From: Monocercomonoides exilis
Taxonomy: Eukaryota; Preaxostyla; Oxymonadida; Polymastigidae
Direction of reading: 5' to 3'
DNA length: 64,000 nt
Assembly (NCBI GenBank): GCA_001643675.2
Contig: LSRY02000021.1
Coordinates: forward strand, 992,001-1,056,000
The notes beneath the pieces are model-generated. The model worked only from the letters and a program-made list of their open reading frames with translations. It was not told the origin of the DNA and ran no database searches. Made by a program: the position numbers and the translations under genes. Below are positions 12,481-24,700 of the stretch, one piece after another. Position 1 is the stretch's first letter. Each line of letters begins with the position of its first letter.

Positions 12481-14746
12481 TGAAAGATGGAATGCGTTTT
12501 GCAGCAAAGGAAAGAGGGTTTCTTGATTTTTCATTTGTGGGGATGAAATTCAATACAAACACAGCAAAAGTCGGAAACGATATTTTCATCGAATGTTATA
12601 ACATCGAATGATAGATCAATATGTGCAGAGTAAGTGTTCTTTGAGTTTATCATGAAAATATTTTCATCTAATTTAATTTATATTTGATGTTAAAATATCA
12701 AAGCATTTTGTTCAATACACATCGAGAACTTCATCCGGTGGAAGTTACGTATTGCAAGGAGGCAGTTTGATTGGGCCATCATTTGTCAAATCACCATTCG
12801 TGATAGCTTTCTCTGTTTTTATATGAGAGCAACAACTTTTCAATTATTATGAACACAAGAAGTGGTGAAGGAGGTGCTGCGAAAGTGACATTAAAAATGA
12901 CGAAGTTTTGGTTATAAAATCAACAAATGCATCATCCTGCACACTTTCATTTAGCAATGGAAAAGGAGGATTCTTGTGTTTGGATTGTCAAAATTGTTTG
13001 TATCAAAAGCCATTTCTTTTGGAAGGTGTTTCGTTTGCAAACAACAATGCAGCCATTGGAAAGAATGTGTTCATTTTGGGAAAGGATTTCAACAGTTCTG
13101 TGACAAATGACTCATTCAAGTTTGATTATTCATCAATGAAAGGCGATAATAATTTGTTTGTTGGAAGTGATAGTCATTATTTAAACAAAGACTTGTTCAT
13201 GTTTTTGATTCCATTCAGCTCATTTGAGATATTTATTTCATCGAGTGGATTTGATGTTGCACGTTGAGGAAGTGAAGAAGAGCCATGCTTCACAATATGG
13301 AAAGGGATGGAAAACATGGTAAAGAAGGAGTTTGTAAAGATGAGTATTGGTGTTGTGATGATTGTCGACTGTGAGTTTGTAACTGAAATGAGCAAGGAAG
13401 GAATTGGATCTTTTGTGTCTGATGTGTGGGTTTGGAGCATGAAAGGCGGAGAGATGCAGATGGATCGTGTGACAAAAAGAGGGATTGAGTTTTGTGGAGG
13501 AGGGATATTAAGTGTGGAGGGAGGTAGATCGGAGCTGGAGATTATCACAGCAAAGGATGTGAAGAAAGATGGAGAAGGTGTGATTGTTGGGGAGAAGTGG
13601 TCAGAGATGGAAATGAGTGAGATTACGATAAAACGATGAGAGATGAGAATGGGGAGCGGGGTTGTTGCAAAACGAGGAAAGAGATTCAGAGTGTGATACG
13701 ATTAAATGTTCTCAGGGTGCGGATTTAAGGAAGGGAATGGGAGGGAGATGAAGTGTGAGGTGGCAGAAGGCGTGGTGGTTGTTGAGAGCAGCACATTTGA
13801 AGGATTCTCGGCAAGAAAGAATGAAGAAAAAGGAGGAGAGATTTTCATAAATGCTGTTGGAGAGAGCTGTTAAAATTGCTTTGAAGTCTAGGGGTGTGTT
13901 AATGAAAGGAGCAGGGCAAGTGAAGGGAAAGACGTGTATGTGGTGTGTGAGGATTCATAAGCAATAATTTTTCCGAAACGGTTTGAGATAGAGCTTGTGG
14001 GCAAGGATGGGAAGGACAAAGTGGAGCTGTGAGGGAGGGACAATGGAAGATTTGCAAGGGAGAGTGTTGGTTTGCTTCTGTTTCTGATGAAGTTCAGCGG
14101 AGATGATGTGCATGTGTCGGAAGGGAGTGGGATGGATGTTCTGGGGTTTGGGAAAGAGGAGATTGCATGTGAGACGCTTTGGTGTGGGATTGGGCATCCG
14201 AAGGAAGAGAGTGGGCAAGAAGAGCAGAAGGTTGTGGTGAGCGACAGATGTGTGGTGAGTGACTGTTTTGTGTTTGAGCGAAGAACAATGATATGTAGGC
14301 CTGATACAGAAAAAGCAAAGCAGGCGAAGATGCATGTTGAATCGGAGCTGAAGAGTGATGGATGTGAAGCTGTAACGTGAAGAAGTGAGTGCCTGAGTGT
14401 GAGGATGTTTGTGATAAGTCTTCTGCAGGTGTTTGGAACTGGGCAAAGCATGGTTCTGGGAACAGAAGGCGGGGTGGTGAATGTTTCGAATGTGGGGTTT
14501 TAGTGGAGAGAGAGCGGGGTTGTTGGATACAGGATTGTGAGCACGTTGACGGGGATGCTGAATGTGCAGAACTGCTCTGTCAGGGAAGCAACGTTTGAGA
14601 ATGCGCCATTTGCTGTGCATTCATGTGTGGTTGTGGAGAGCTTGGAGGCGGATGGAGTTACAAGTGAGGGGAGCAGATCAGAGGGAGTGATGGAGATTGA
14701 GCTGAGTAGAGAAGAGAAGGCTATGTTGAGAATTGCAAGTGCTTAA
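12481..14746 (+). pseudogene. Decayed beta-helix gene in the centre of the 20-kb structure
   Basis: Starts with GMRFAAKERGFLDFSFVGMKF, still inside the left arm, then NTNTAKVGNDIFIECYN. From 12890 a single frame (phase of base 12908) can be followed to 14746 with beta-helix composition and motifs: GKGGFLCLDC, ENFVILGKDF-like linkers, SSGFDVAR-stop-GSEEEPCFTIWKGMENM, CGGGILSVEGG, SVREATFENAPFAVH. At least ten in-frame stops break it, including TGA at 13265-13267, where the module motif needs Cys (CGSEEEPC). The frame is kept through most of it, so decay was mainly by substitution. The part after 13640 is richer in G than the part before. Confidence 0.7.
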
Positions 14747-15349
14747 GGATGATGTTGATCTGTGAATGAAAAAAGAGTGTATGTATATGTGTGTGGAAGT
14801 TTGAGAAATTAAAACAGTTTCAGGAGAGGAACATCAAAGAACAATGTTTAAAGGAGAACCGACTTGAGTTCACATTTGTGAAATGAACAGTGGATGAAAG
14901 TTGTGTAATAACAATCTGGGTTATTTGAGGAAGGGTGTGGAGATGGAGAGTGAAGTGGAAACCGGTGAAAAGGAACTTGAAAAGAAAAAAGGAGAGTGAA
15001 GCTTGTGAAGTGTTACGATGAGGCGAAACTTAATACAATTAATAGTGAGATGATATTTTTGTGAAGCACTTGAATAACAAACTCTTTAATTAAGAAACAA
15101 CAATTTTTTGTCGATTATGAAATAAATGTGATTTTGTAAGAAGAAACAATCTGTTTTGATATTTCAAAATCGAAATTCAAAGATAATCAATGAATGTCAT
15201 TTCATTAACGCAATTCCTACGCTTGAGAATAACCTTTTCATTTATATCGATTATGTTCATGAAAAGCAAAGGAATTTCTTTTTTATCTTGTATTGTTATG
15301 TTGTGTCATTGTCAAAAAGTGAAGTGAAATGGTGTTGTGATAAATTTAT
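14747..15349. other. Spacer between the beta-helix pseudogene and the central Merlin copy
   Basis: Purine-rich then AT-rich sequence with no convincing frame. The 14760-15010 part may be further decayed coding sequence, but I cannot align it to anything. Confidence 0.3.
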
Positions 15350-16891
15350 CTACAAACTAATAGGAGATTGCTCGGTTCCAATATTTGTTGATTTAATAAA
15401 ACTTCGAAGTATTTTTCGATTATGAATTGCATTTGTTTTATCTTTTTTTTTTTTCTTCATTTCTTCAATCTTTCTCTCCTTTTTTTCACAAAACTTTATG
15501 GTTTCAAACTCCATCGTTTTCAACTGTTGGCTATCGTTATTTTTCAGAAATCTTCCGTCACATGATCTATATCTTATCTTTTTCTTCTTTCTTGCAGTAT
15601 TGCAATCTGAGTCTGATGAGTATATATCATCTCCAGTTTCAACTTTTGTTTCTGTTTCTTTCTCTTCTTTCTCTTCTTTCTCTTCTTTCTCTTCTTTTTC
15701 TTCTTTTTCTTCTTTCTTTTCTTCTTCTTCTTCCTCTTCTTTATCTTCAATTTTTCTTCTTTTGAAATTTTCTGTTTCATTTGTTTCAATCAATTTCTTT
15801 GATAATCTTTTTTTCTTTAACATTTCATCAAGTTCATTTTCATCAACCATTTCATAATTTCTTCTTTTTTTCATTTCCTCTTTTTTCAAATAATAAGAAG
15901 ACAATTTGAATTTTCTTTCTTTATTCAAAACACTTATCATATTTGCAGCACTTTCGTCATTGGCACGTAAAAAAACATCCAAACTTCTCTTATCAATCTT
16001 TGATAATTATTTCATGAAAGTTGTTGGAGTCAGTCTATTGTTATATCGATACTGAAACTCATAGTCATATTCCTTTGTCTTTAAATATGTTCTCCCTCGT
16101 TTTGGAATATGATTTTTCAGATGAGACCATATGCTTTCAATTGCTTGTGTGAAAACAGTTGGATTTTCCGGTTTGACAAAATTAAGAGTTTGATTTACGC
16201 TGTCTATTGTGAAACCATTTTCACTGATGCAATTATATGCTGACCATTTATCAGACATGATCGTTGCTGATCTTTCAATGTTTTTTTTAACGAAATATAA
16301 AATCGTGTCTGCTTTTCTATCAGGAAGAAATTCAACAATCAGTTTTTGAGGCTTTCCTTTTTCCTTTCTTTCAATAACACCCCATAACCACTGCTGTTCT
16401 TTGCATCTCCCAACACCGTTCTTTCTTTTGTGTATTAAAGTTTCATCTATTTCCACTATTCGATCTTTTCCGATTTTTTCCATTTCGAATGTTTCAAAAT
16501 AACAGCATATTCTTCTCATCTTTTCATTAAATTTCACAACAGTTTTGTTTGTAATATTCAGCTCTAAAGTGACTTCCTTTATTGAATGCTTGTACCAAAA
16601 ATGATATAATAGAGATGCAATTTTCAAAGGTGATAAGTGAAATTCCATGAATATTGAATCATAACACCAACTGAAAATTCTTCCACATTTTGAACATCTG
16701 TATGCATAGTAATCAATTTCTTTTTTGTACAGCTTCAGCTCCATCTTTCTGTCGCATTTCCAACATTTCCTATATTGTCTGATCAATCAGTATTTAGATA
16801 GCAATTCAACTGCAAGATGGTTTTTGTTGTTCGATCGAATAGTAAACTCACTGAAAGTTAATTCTTTTTCCAATAATTCGTTCTCACTCAT
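15350..16891 (-). pseudogene. Merlin (IS1595/ISXO2-like) transposase, central copy, one frame with two stops
   Basis: Third, divergent Merlin copy. Counting from Met at 16786, zinc-ribbon Cys are at 8, 11, 31 and 34; Asp114 (VEIDETLIHKRK), Asp179 (MSDKWSAY) and Glu217 (QAIESIWSHLK) form the DDE triad. The frame extends upstream to ATG 16891 (MSENELLEKELTF, matching KEDIQKLTFCEF of the arm copies) through one TGA at about 16787, where the arm copies have Gly. Downstream it passes one TAA at 16007-16009, aligned with Asp, into a 210-residue Lys/Glu-rich tail ending EQSPISL. The total of about 513 codons matches the other copies. The catalytic core between the stops is intact. Confidence 0.87.
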
Positions 16892-17514
16892 GTATTTGAT
16901 TAAATAGTTCTGCAAATGATCAAAAATTTAAAATTTTGGATATTTATAATGGAAAATTTTCAAAAAAAAACATGCATTTGGAATTTGATTTTTCACTTCT
17001 TTTTGACATAAAAAGCAAATATTTTTTTTTAAATAATTTGCATAATTTTTTTCATGGTCTCATTACGAAAAAACAAAAATAAATAATAAAAAATAAACAT
17101 GATCACAGCATTGTCTTTTTTTATAAGAACAATGAGCGCACAATTACAAAAGGTTAATCATGTGTTATTATTTTGTTCATTAATAAAAAAGTTTGGATTT
17201 GTTTTCCATTTTGTTTAATTTCAATTGTTTGCTCATCACTGCACTCATTTTTTTCCAAACATATAAAAACACATTAGAATCATATTTTCTTTTGTTTCAT
17301 ATTATCATTCTGGTCTTTCTCCTAAAGAATTGTTTGGAAAGAATATTTTCTTCTCAACATTTTTCCATCCGCACTCCACACATATGATAATACTCGAGTT
17401 ATGCATTCTTCCTTTAAGTCTCTGTTTTAACTGTTATCGCGAATCATCATGAAAAGAATTGTGCCCGATGGAATGCTCTTGAATCATACCCGATTCACAT
17501 CCATCATCATATCC
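16892..17514. other. AT-rich spacer
   Basis: No coding frame or repeat recognised between the central Merlin copy and the pseudokinase gene. Confidence 0.4.
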
Positions 17515-18867
17515 CTAACTTCCACATTCGGTGTGTGCTCTCCACAACTTTCTTAACTCCACAACCGCACTCTCTCCATTTTGAATCTTATCTCCCGCCA
17601 CCTCTGCCTCATACTCCCCAAACGGAATATTCAGTGTCAGACACTCCCACAGCATCATCCCAATCGAGAATGAAACAGATTCTTTTGTTGCTCCCATCTT
17701 CTTGTTCATCAGCAACTCTGGAGCCTTCCACCTCAAACACTCTTTTCTGTTGTATTCATCATCATCAAATGCTGAAGAAGGAAGGGAGTCCTCTTCATCA
17801 TCATCACTGGCAGATGTCACAACAGTCGATGAAGAGATGGACGATGAATCGGAATCATCAGAAGAGAAGTCTGAATGCATAACAATGCAGATGACCATAT
17901 GTTCCGAGAACAGAACAATGTGCGGACTCAGATTGGAAAGAGAAGAAAGTGGATTTTCCATTTCATCAAATGAATGAAGTGCTCCATTCGCCACCCAAAA
18001 CAGAATCTGTGCAGCTGTCATCTCTCTTTCTTTCAAAGAGCCAATCGCCATCTCCTTTTTCTCATTCCTTCCATGAAGCAGCATGAACATCGAATCCCTC
18101 AGATCCACAATCAGCTTCTCATGAGGCGATGAACAGGCCATTGGATCCACCAGATTCGACATCGACGAAGTGGTGGGGCACGTATCCTCTCCTCGAACAA
18201 ATGTTGAATCTGAATCAGTTGTTGAAGTGGATGAGATGGATGGTGACGGTGTTCGCTTTCTTGTATCTTCTTCCTTCTCATCAGCTTTCTCCAGTGCCCA
18301 TTCTGGAATCTTGTCAGAATCTCTCCCCAAAATATATTCTGTGGAGCCATTTTCACTCAACAAATACTCTTCTGACTCAGAATACTGCATCTCCTTTCCA
18401 TTCATTCTCTTTTTGATCCTCTCCTCATTCTTCTTTTCTGCTTCCCTCTCTGCTCTCCTCCACTGATCTTCAGGAGACATTTCCATCGTTATCATTTCAA
18501 ATGCCTTCGGGTCCTTCTTTACTGTGTCATTTACAATCTCTCTCAGATCTTTGTTCTCTTTCTTTGCTTTTCTCCATCGAATGGTCACAATAATTGTGTA
18601 GTTCTGATGAATTGTAATAAATCAAATCAGATCTGTATCATTTGTGCTATTGCACAAATCCCTTCCATTTATTGCATCACTGCGATTGTAATTGTTTTCT
18701 AGAAAATCAAACTGAAATTGTTTTTCATTGATCTGTGATGCGATGTTGAAGCATTCGATGAAAATATCATTCCCGACTCTTGCAGTGTTTGCACTGAATT
18801 TCATCCCCACAAATGAAAAATCAAGAAACCCTCTTTCCTTTGCTGCAAAACGCATTCCATCTTTCAT
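17515..18867 (-). pseudogene. Beta-helix fragment fused to a cytoplasmic pseudokinase tail
   Basis: One frame from 18867 to 17515 with a single TGA near 18619. Upstream part: beta-helix end (RFAAKERGFLDFSF...VGNDIFIECFN...NDTDLI). After the stop comes ITIHQNYTIIVTI, then RWRKAKKENKDLREIV, MEMSPEDQWRRAEREAE, a Ser/Thr/Pro linker, and a kinase-like region (IVDLRDSMFMLLHG, LSPHIVLFSEH, RWKAPELLMNK, SFSIGMMLWECLT, IPFGEYEAEVAG). The last motifs match the APE and helix-F parts of a protein kinase C-lobe. No glycine-rich loop, VAIK Lys, HRD or DFG motif is seen, so no catalysis is expected. The membrane segment expected between ectodomain and RWRKAKK is missing. Bases from 18795 up lie in the right inverted arm. 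A predicted signalling-type tail; likely a dead, internally deleted copy. Confidence 0.7.
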
Positions 18868-19585
18868 ATTTGTGCAGTAGTTGTTGCTTCTATAAATATC
18901 TTCTTGTAATTAACATACTGCATTGATTCAGTAAAAAATAAATAAATAAATGACGCAATTCGTAAAAAATATTCTATAAATAAGTTAATTAATATGAAAT
19001 TCATACTTTCATGGCATCAACAAAGCTTCTTTATTCATGATCATCATTGTGTAACATAAACATCCTCAAACTGCACAAAAATTTTCATATTAAAAATCAT
19101 AATCAAAATACATAAAGATTTGAATGATATATAGATAATTATTCATCACACACTTTAAAACTGTATTCATATATATGATTTGTTATATGTTCGCAAACGA
19201 AGGTTCAATTCTTGATGAAAGAAAGCAAATTCTAATTTTTTGGTTATTAAAAATATAATTGTGGGGTTGATCAAAATATTAAAATTTTATAATTTATTTT
19301 TAAAATGTTTTATTTTTTGAAAAATCATAAATAAAATAAGAGTATATAATAATAAATGACCTCTCAGCTGCTTGATATTTTAAAATTATCAATTTTTATC
19401 AAAAATTTGTAAAATTACTCAGATTTATGGGTGATTTTTAAAAATTGTTTTTTCTCAAGGATCAAAATGAATATCAAAATTCCAGTCCATACAAATGTTT
19501 TGTTATTAAATATACTTTATATTTATCACAATGTTTTAAAGAATATCCAAGGATTGGGAATGTGCTATAAATACACCTTTGCCTG

Positions 19586-21271
19586 TTATAGTGAAATTGG
19601 GAATTGTTGCGTTCCTTTGTTTAATGCATTTGTTTGACTTCTCAAAGTTTTTTGATTCATTATTGAAAACAACTTTTTCTTTTCTTTTTTCTTTATCTCA
19701 CTAATTTTATTTTCTTTTTTTTCGCAAAAACTTTCTGTTTCTTTTTCTAAATTTGATGCAAGTTGGTTTTCATCTTTTTTGCAAAATCTTCCATTGCTTG
19801 ACCTTTTTCTTTTTATTTTTCTTTTCCGTGGTTTTTAATCATTCACATCAAATTCAAGAAGATCCTCATAACAGTCATCTGTTTTTTGTTCATCATTTTC
19901 ATCCATTTCGCTGTTTTCCTCAGTATTTTGAAGCTTTGGAATGACGGCACTGCTTTAGCCTGATTCATCATTTTTTTCTTGTTTTTTGTTTTGTGTATTT
20001 TCATTTTCCTTATCATTTCTCTCCTTTTCTTCATCTTCTTTATCATCGAATAAATTGGAATGATTATCGTCGTTTGATATGTCATCTTTAGCATCATTGC
20101 GTTCATCATCAGATTCGTCGATTAATCTTCTTTTCCCCTTTTCAGTAATCACTTTGGATCCTATTTTTTGTAATTTTTTCTTCTCCTTAAAGAAAGCATC
20201 AAGCTCGTTTTCATCCAATAATGTTGCATCTTCATCTTTTTTCTTCTTTTCTTCTTTTCTCAGAATGTATGATGATAATTTGAACTTTTTTTCTTTTGTT
20301 AATGCCGTTTTCGTTTTAATTTCACATTTATTATAAGACTCCATGTAATTATCAAAGTCCCTTTTTTTTATTTTAGAAATATCATCGAGAAAACTGTGAA
20401 CTGTTCCTTTATTATTAAATCTGTACTGAAATTCGTAGGTATATTCTTTTGTTTTCTCATAGGTTCTTCCTCTGATTGGGAGAAGATGTTTTAAATGCGA
20501 CCACATGCTTTCTATAGTTTGTGAATGAATTGTTTTGTCAGCTGGATCAGAAAAATGCTCTGAATGATTAATACTGTAATGCGTATATCCACATCGCTTT
20601 ATTCCACTATAAGCAGACCATTTGTCACTGTAAATTTCCGAAGATATATCAATGTTTTTCTAAATGAAATATAACAATGTTTCTTCTGTTCTATCTGGTA
20701 CAAATTCAAGTTTTAATTTTTGCGGCTTTCCTTCCACTTTTCTTTCAACTGCTCCCCACAGCCACTGCTGTTCTTTAACTCTTCCCACCCCATTTTTTCT
20801 TTTGTGAATCAGTGTTTCATCCATTTCAACTTTTCTGTTTTTTCCTATTTTTTCGGTATCAAGCGCTTCAAGATAACAGCAGATATTACGTAATCTTTTG
20901 AAAAAGCTTAAGACTGTGTTCTATGATAGTTTTGTTTTTATCACAACCTCATTCACAGAATGTTTGTACCAAAAGTGATAAAACAGTGTCATGACGTAGT
21001 AAGGCGATAAATTGAAATCCATAAACAAAGATTCATGATTCCAACTGTAAAGTTTTCCACACGACGAACATTTAAAAGTGTAATAGTCGCATTCGGGTTT
21101 TTTCATTGTCAGATTCATCTCTTTTTCGCATTTCCAGCATTTGAATGACTTTTTAATGCATCCCATCGATGACAAAATATCTAGAGCTAATTTGTTATTT
21201 CCATTTGACATAATAAGAAATTCACAAAAAGTTAATTTTTGAATATCTTCTTTGTTATATTGAGTCTCCAT
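19586..21271 (-). pseudogene. Merlin (IS1595/ISXO2-like) transposase, right-arm copy; one frame with four TAR codons
   Basis: Mirror of the left-arm copy but without frameshifts: one frame runs from METQYNKED to the final FPISL (about 560 codons), interrupted only by TAG (20921-20923), TAG (20660-20662) and two TAA codons in the acidic tail, one of them at 19955-19957. Zinc-ribbon cysteines and all three catalytic acidic residues (D, D, E) are present. Standard-code reading gives fragments of 126 and 183 residues. Recently active by appearance, now dead unless stops are suppressed. Confidence 0.85.
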
Positions 21272-21799
21272 GTGACAGAATTTGTATAAAATATTTTTCA
21301 ATTTAAATTTTGATAATCAAGTTATGGGAATATTTTTTGTTACAAATATCAAAACTGCTTTGAAAATATTAATTTTTCATTGAAAACATTTATCTTCTAT
21401 TAATTATTTTCTCAATATAATAATTAAAAAAATTTATATGTCTTCAAAATAATACAATACTAGATGAGAAATCATTTAAATTATCAAATAAAGTTATTGT
21501 ATTGCGATAAACAATTAGAAAAAATGTTAATTGTAATTTCTGCAAAGTGAAAAAGTCTCAGTAAATAATTTTAAACGTTTATGACTTTCATCTATATATT
21601 TTCTTCACTCATTGTTATTCCACCTTCTGGTGAATTAGAGATTGCTGTGTATTTCATCAAAACAGAACTCTTCACAACATCCACAACAGATCCATCCCAT
21701 TTGTACATCTCTTCCTTTATCCTCATTTACATGCTTTCCTTCTTTTTCATCTCCTTCCTCTCCATCAAACACATACGATCCAATCAGCACATCCACGCA

Positions 21800-24700
21800 C
21801 TAACATATCCTTATCATCCTTCCTCTCTTGATTGTGCTCCGGCATTTCACAAAGGAACAGTTCAGCACACACAACCCCCTATCAGCTCCATCCATCTTCA
21901 TCACGCTTCCTTCATTAGCCACTGACATATTCTCAAACTTCATTTCCTTCATCTCTGCCTTCGCTTTTCCCCCAACTCTCACAACTTCTCCCTCACACTC
22001 GATATTCAATATTCGTGTCTCAGCAATTGACACACAAGATTCTCCACAGAATGACAGAAGTTGCACAGCTGAATGAATTCCACTGAACAACGTTTCGCTC
22101 ATCTTCATCTCTCCTCTCTCCACATGAAGAATCATGCTCTTCATCACAAGATCCATTGCTGACGAGCTGAAAAAGCAATCTGAAATCTCCAATCTCCCAT
22201 CCTTCTCTTTCAAAGCACTCTCCTCAACCCCTTCAAATGCCTCTCCAAACACAAACAAACACTTCTCCATCACACTCTCATTCACAAACACAATCACAGC
22301 CCCTTCATTTCCCATCTCTTGAATTGTTGCATTGTAATGGACTGTCGCCTTCATCTTCTTCATTGACTTCACACTCAAATCTCCAATCACACATTCTCCT
22401 CCAATGTCCCCTTCTCCATCAATAAAAATCACATTCATGATCCCCTTTTGAATGTGAGGCACTCCGTGGCTGATGCTTTTGCATGGATTCGTCTGCTCTC
22501 CACACTGTCTGATATCCCTCCCATTCGCTTCCACAAACACCTGCTGGCCATAATAGAATGTGATCAGCGGGATCAGATCAATATCTCTTTTCTCTTCGTC
22601 GCTTCCACAAATCGAGTTGTTCGACTTCAGAGCATCCTGGCTGAAGTCCAGCGAGAACAGCTTCTCATTGATCTGCTTTTCAATCCACTTGCACCGGATG
22701 AACACATCCTTCCCCACAAATGCATCATTCATTGTGAATCTGGTGCTCTCAATCATTATCCCCAAAGGCGGTGTATCCTCTGTTCCTTCTTGTGTTTCAC
22801 CCAGGCCAGATGCATCAATCATCAGCCCTCCTCCTCTCCCCTTCACTGTGGAACAAATGCACATCCCAAACGAACAGCCACTCACTTTCAGCTCACTTCC
22901 TCCACTCCTCAAACTCACTTTCATCCATCCTCCCTCTTCGCTCTTCTCGCTCAGACACTTTGTCGTCACACACTTTTCCACACAGCACTTCATTCCACCA
23001 TCAAATGAGTCACCATTCAGAATTGCAGCTCTGCTATCATTGCATGTGATGCTTGTGAATGATGAGCTGTTGATGCTCAGCAACATCACTCCATCTCCAT
23101 TCTCTTTGCCTCTCAGCATCGTTGCTCCTTTCAATAAGCTTGCTAATGAGAGAGCAGATTCACTGAGCGAAATCAGACTCCTTCCCGAAATGCTTGTGTT
23201 GGTGATTGACAGATTCATCACGTCTGCCACTTTCACATCTGAAGACAATTCCACAAAACCTTGTGAAAAATGGAATTCTTTCAGAGCACAATCTTCAATT
23301 GTCACACTCCCTCCATCCACTTTCACCAAGCAGAAACACGTTTCTTTTAAAGGATCCTCACAAGCAAATGAACAGCTTTTCACAGAAAGGGCACCATTCA
23401 TTGATGATGATTTGAGGAATGCCAGATAGTGGACAAGCACATTTGGGAGAGAAAATGAAACATTCACAAATGAGAGGATCACTTCTGAAGCAACCATTGC
23501 CTCTCTATTTTCTCCTTCTTCTTTGCCTTCGTTTCTTCCTCCCTCACTCACTTTCAGAACTGTTCCTTCTTTCTCTCCCTCAATTGATACAACTGAAGTT
23601 TTTGAAGATGATGATAACAAAAATGATATTGCTTTTTGAACAGAACCTGATCCCACAATCTTGATGTGTGATTCCCCTTCTCCAAGTGGTTCGTATCTCA
23701 GTAAGACAAGATGATCAATCGACGAACATGGTGCTTCTGAATATCCACACCCACTGAAGTCTCCTCCTTTCTCTTTCGAAGCAAACCCATTTCCGCTCCA
23801 ATTACCCCACAAATACACAACCAATGGAATCACATACCCCTCCTCTCCTGTCGTCTTCCTCTCCCATCCACACAACTCATCCAATAAATCCAACTCCTCA
23901 TCATTCATTTCCCATTTCAGGTGCTCCTTGTTCACAATTTCTCTCAGATTCCATCCTGACGCAAACATATTCTTCCCTTTCCAGGCATTGCATCCCTCAA
24001 ATTCCATCCCTTCCATCACAAATGTTCCCATCTCATCTGCCAGCTTCACAAATATCCCTCCTCCAATTCCTCTTCCTCTCTCTTCCTTATCCTCTGATGG
24101 CACTTCACACCCTGAATATTTCACATTTTTCATTTCCAAGTTCCCCACATTCCCCACTGATATCATCATCCCTCCTCCTTTCATCCCATTTCCACCTGAG
24201 CATCTTGATGAGAAATTGCTTTCTTCAATATTCACATTTCCTCCTTCCTTCATCTCCACATTCAAACATCCTCCTCCACTCCCACTTCCTCCAGTCATTT
24301 CCACTCCACTCACTCTGCTGTTCAAAATCTCCATTTGAGCTCCATTTGTCAGCGTTATTGGAGATTTCCCATTCATTGTCACTGACCCTTCGATCACAAA
24401 TCCATTCATAATTAATTCTCCTCCTGCCATATCAATGATGCTGTATCCTATCTTTCCATCAGTCATTGCCCCACTCTCAAATAAGACTGAACAGTTCGTC
24501 ACACTGAGAGTTGACGTTGAGTGAATGAATGCACTTCTTCTTGAATTCATCTGTCCTTTCACAACAAATGAAAGTCTCTTCATTGTCAGAAGACCCGAAC
24601 ATCCAACAAGCCAATCTTGTGTGTGAGACCCTCCATCATTCTCTTCCACACTTCCTCCAATTGCATCCACAAATACACAATCAAATCCATTGTTCACTCC

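Larger units (their letters stand above)
5450..12552 (+). repeat. Left arm of the 20.4-kb inverted repeat (7,103 bp)
   Basis: Base n here pairs with base 31347-n in the right arm (18795-25897) over the whole length. The arms have exactly equal length, and all ORFs are mirrored except where two homopolymers differ: 5 T here against 4 near 10271, and 7 A here against 8 near 10980. The outer end starts GGCATAGGTTCAAACG and cuts a beta-helix exon. The inner end lies in a beta-helix segment, GMKFN against GMKFS, where identity drops but similarity continues for about 70 bp. The arm holds a noncoding AT-rich lead, a beta-helix ORF, a Merlin transposase gene and AT-rich spacer. No 8- or 9-bp target duplication is seen at the outer ends. 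Confidence 0.95.
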
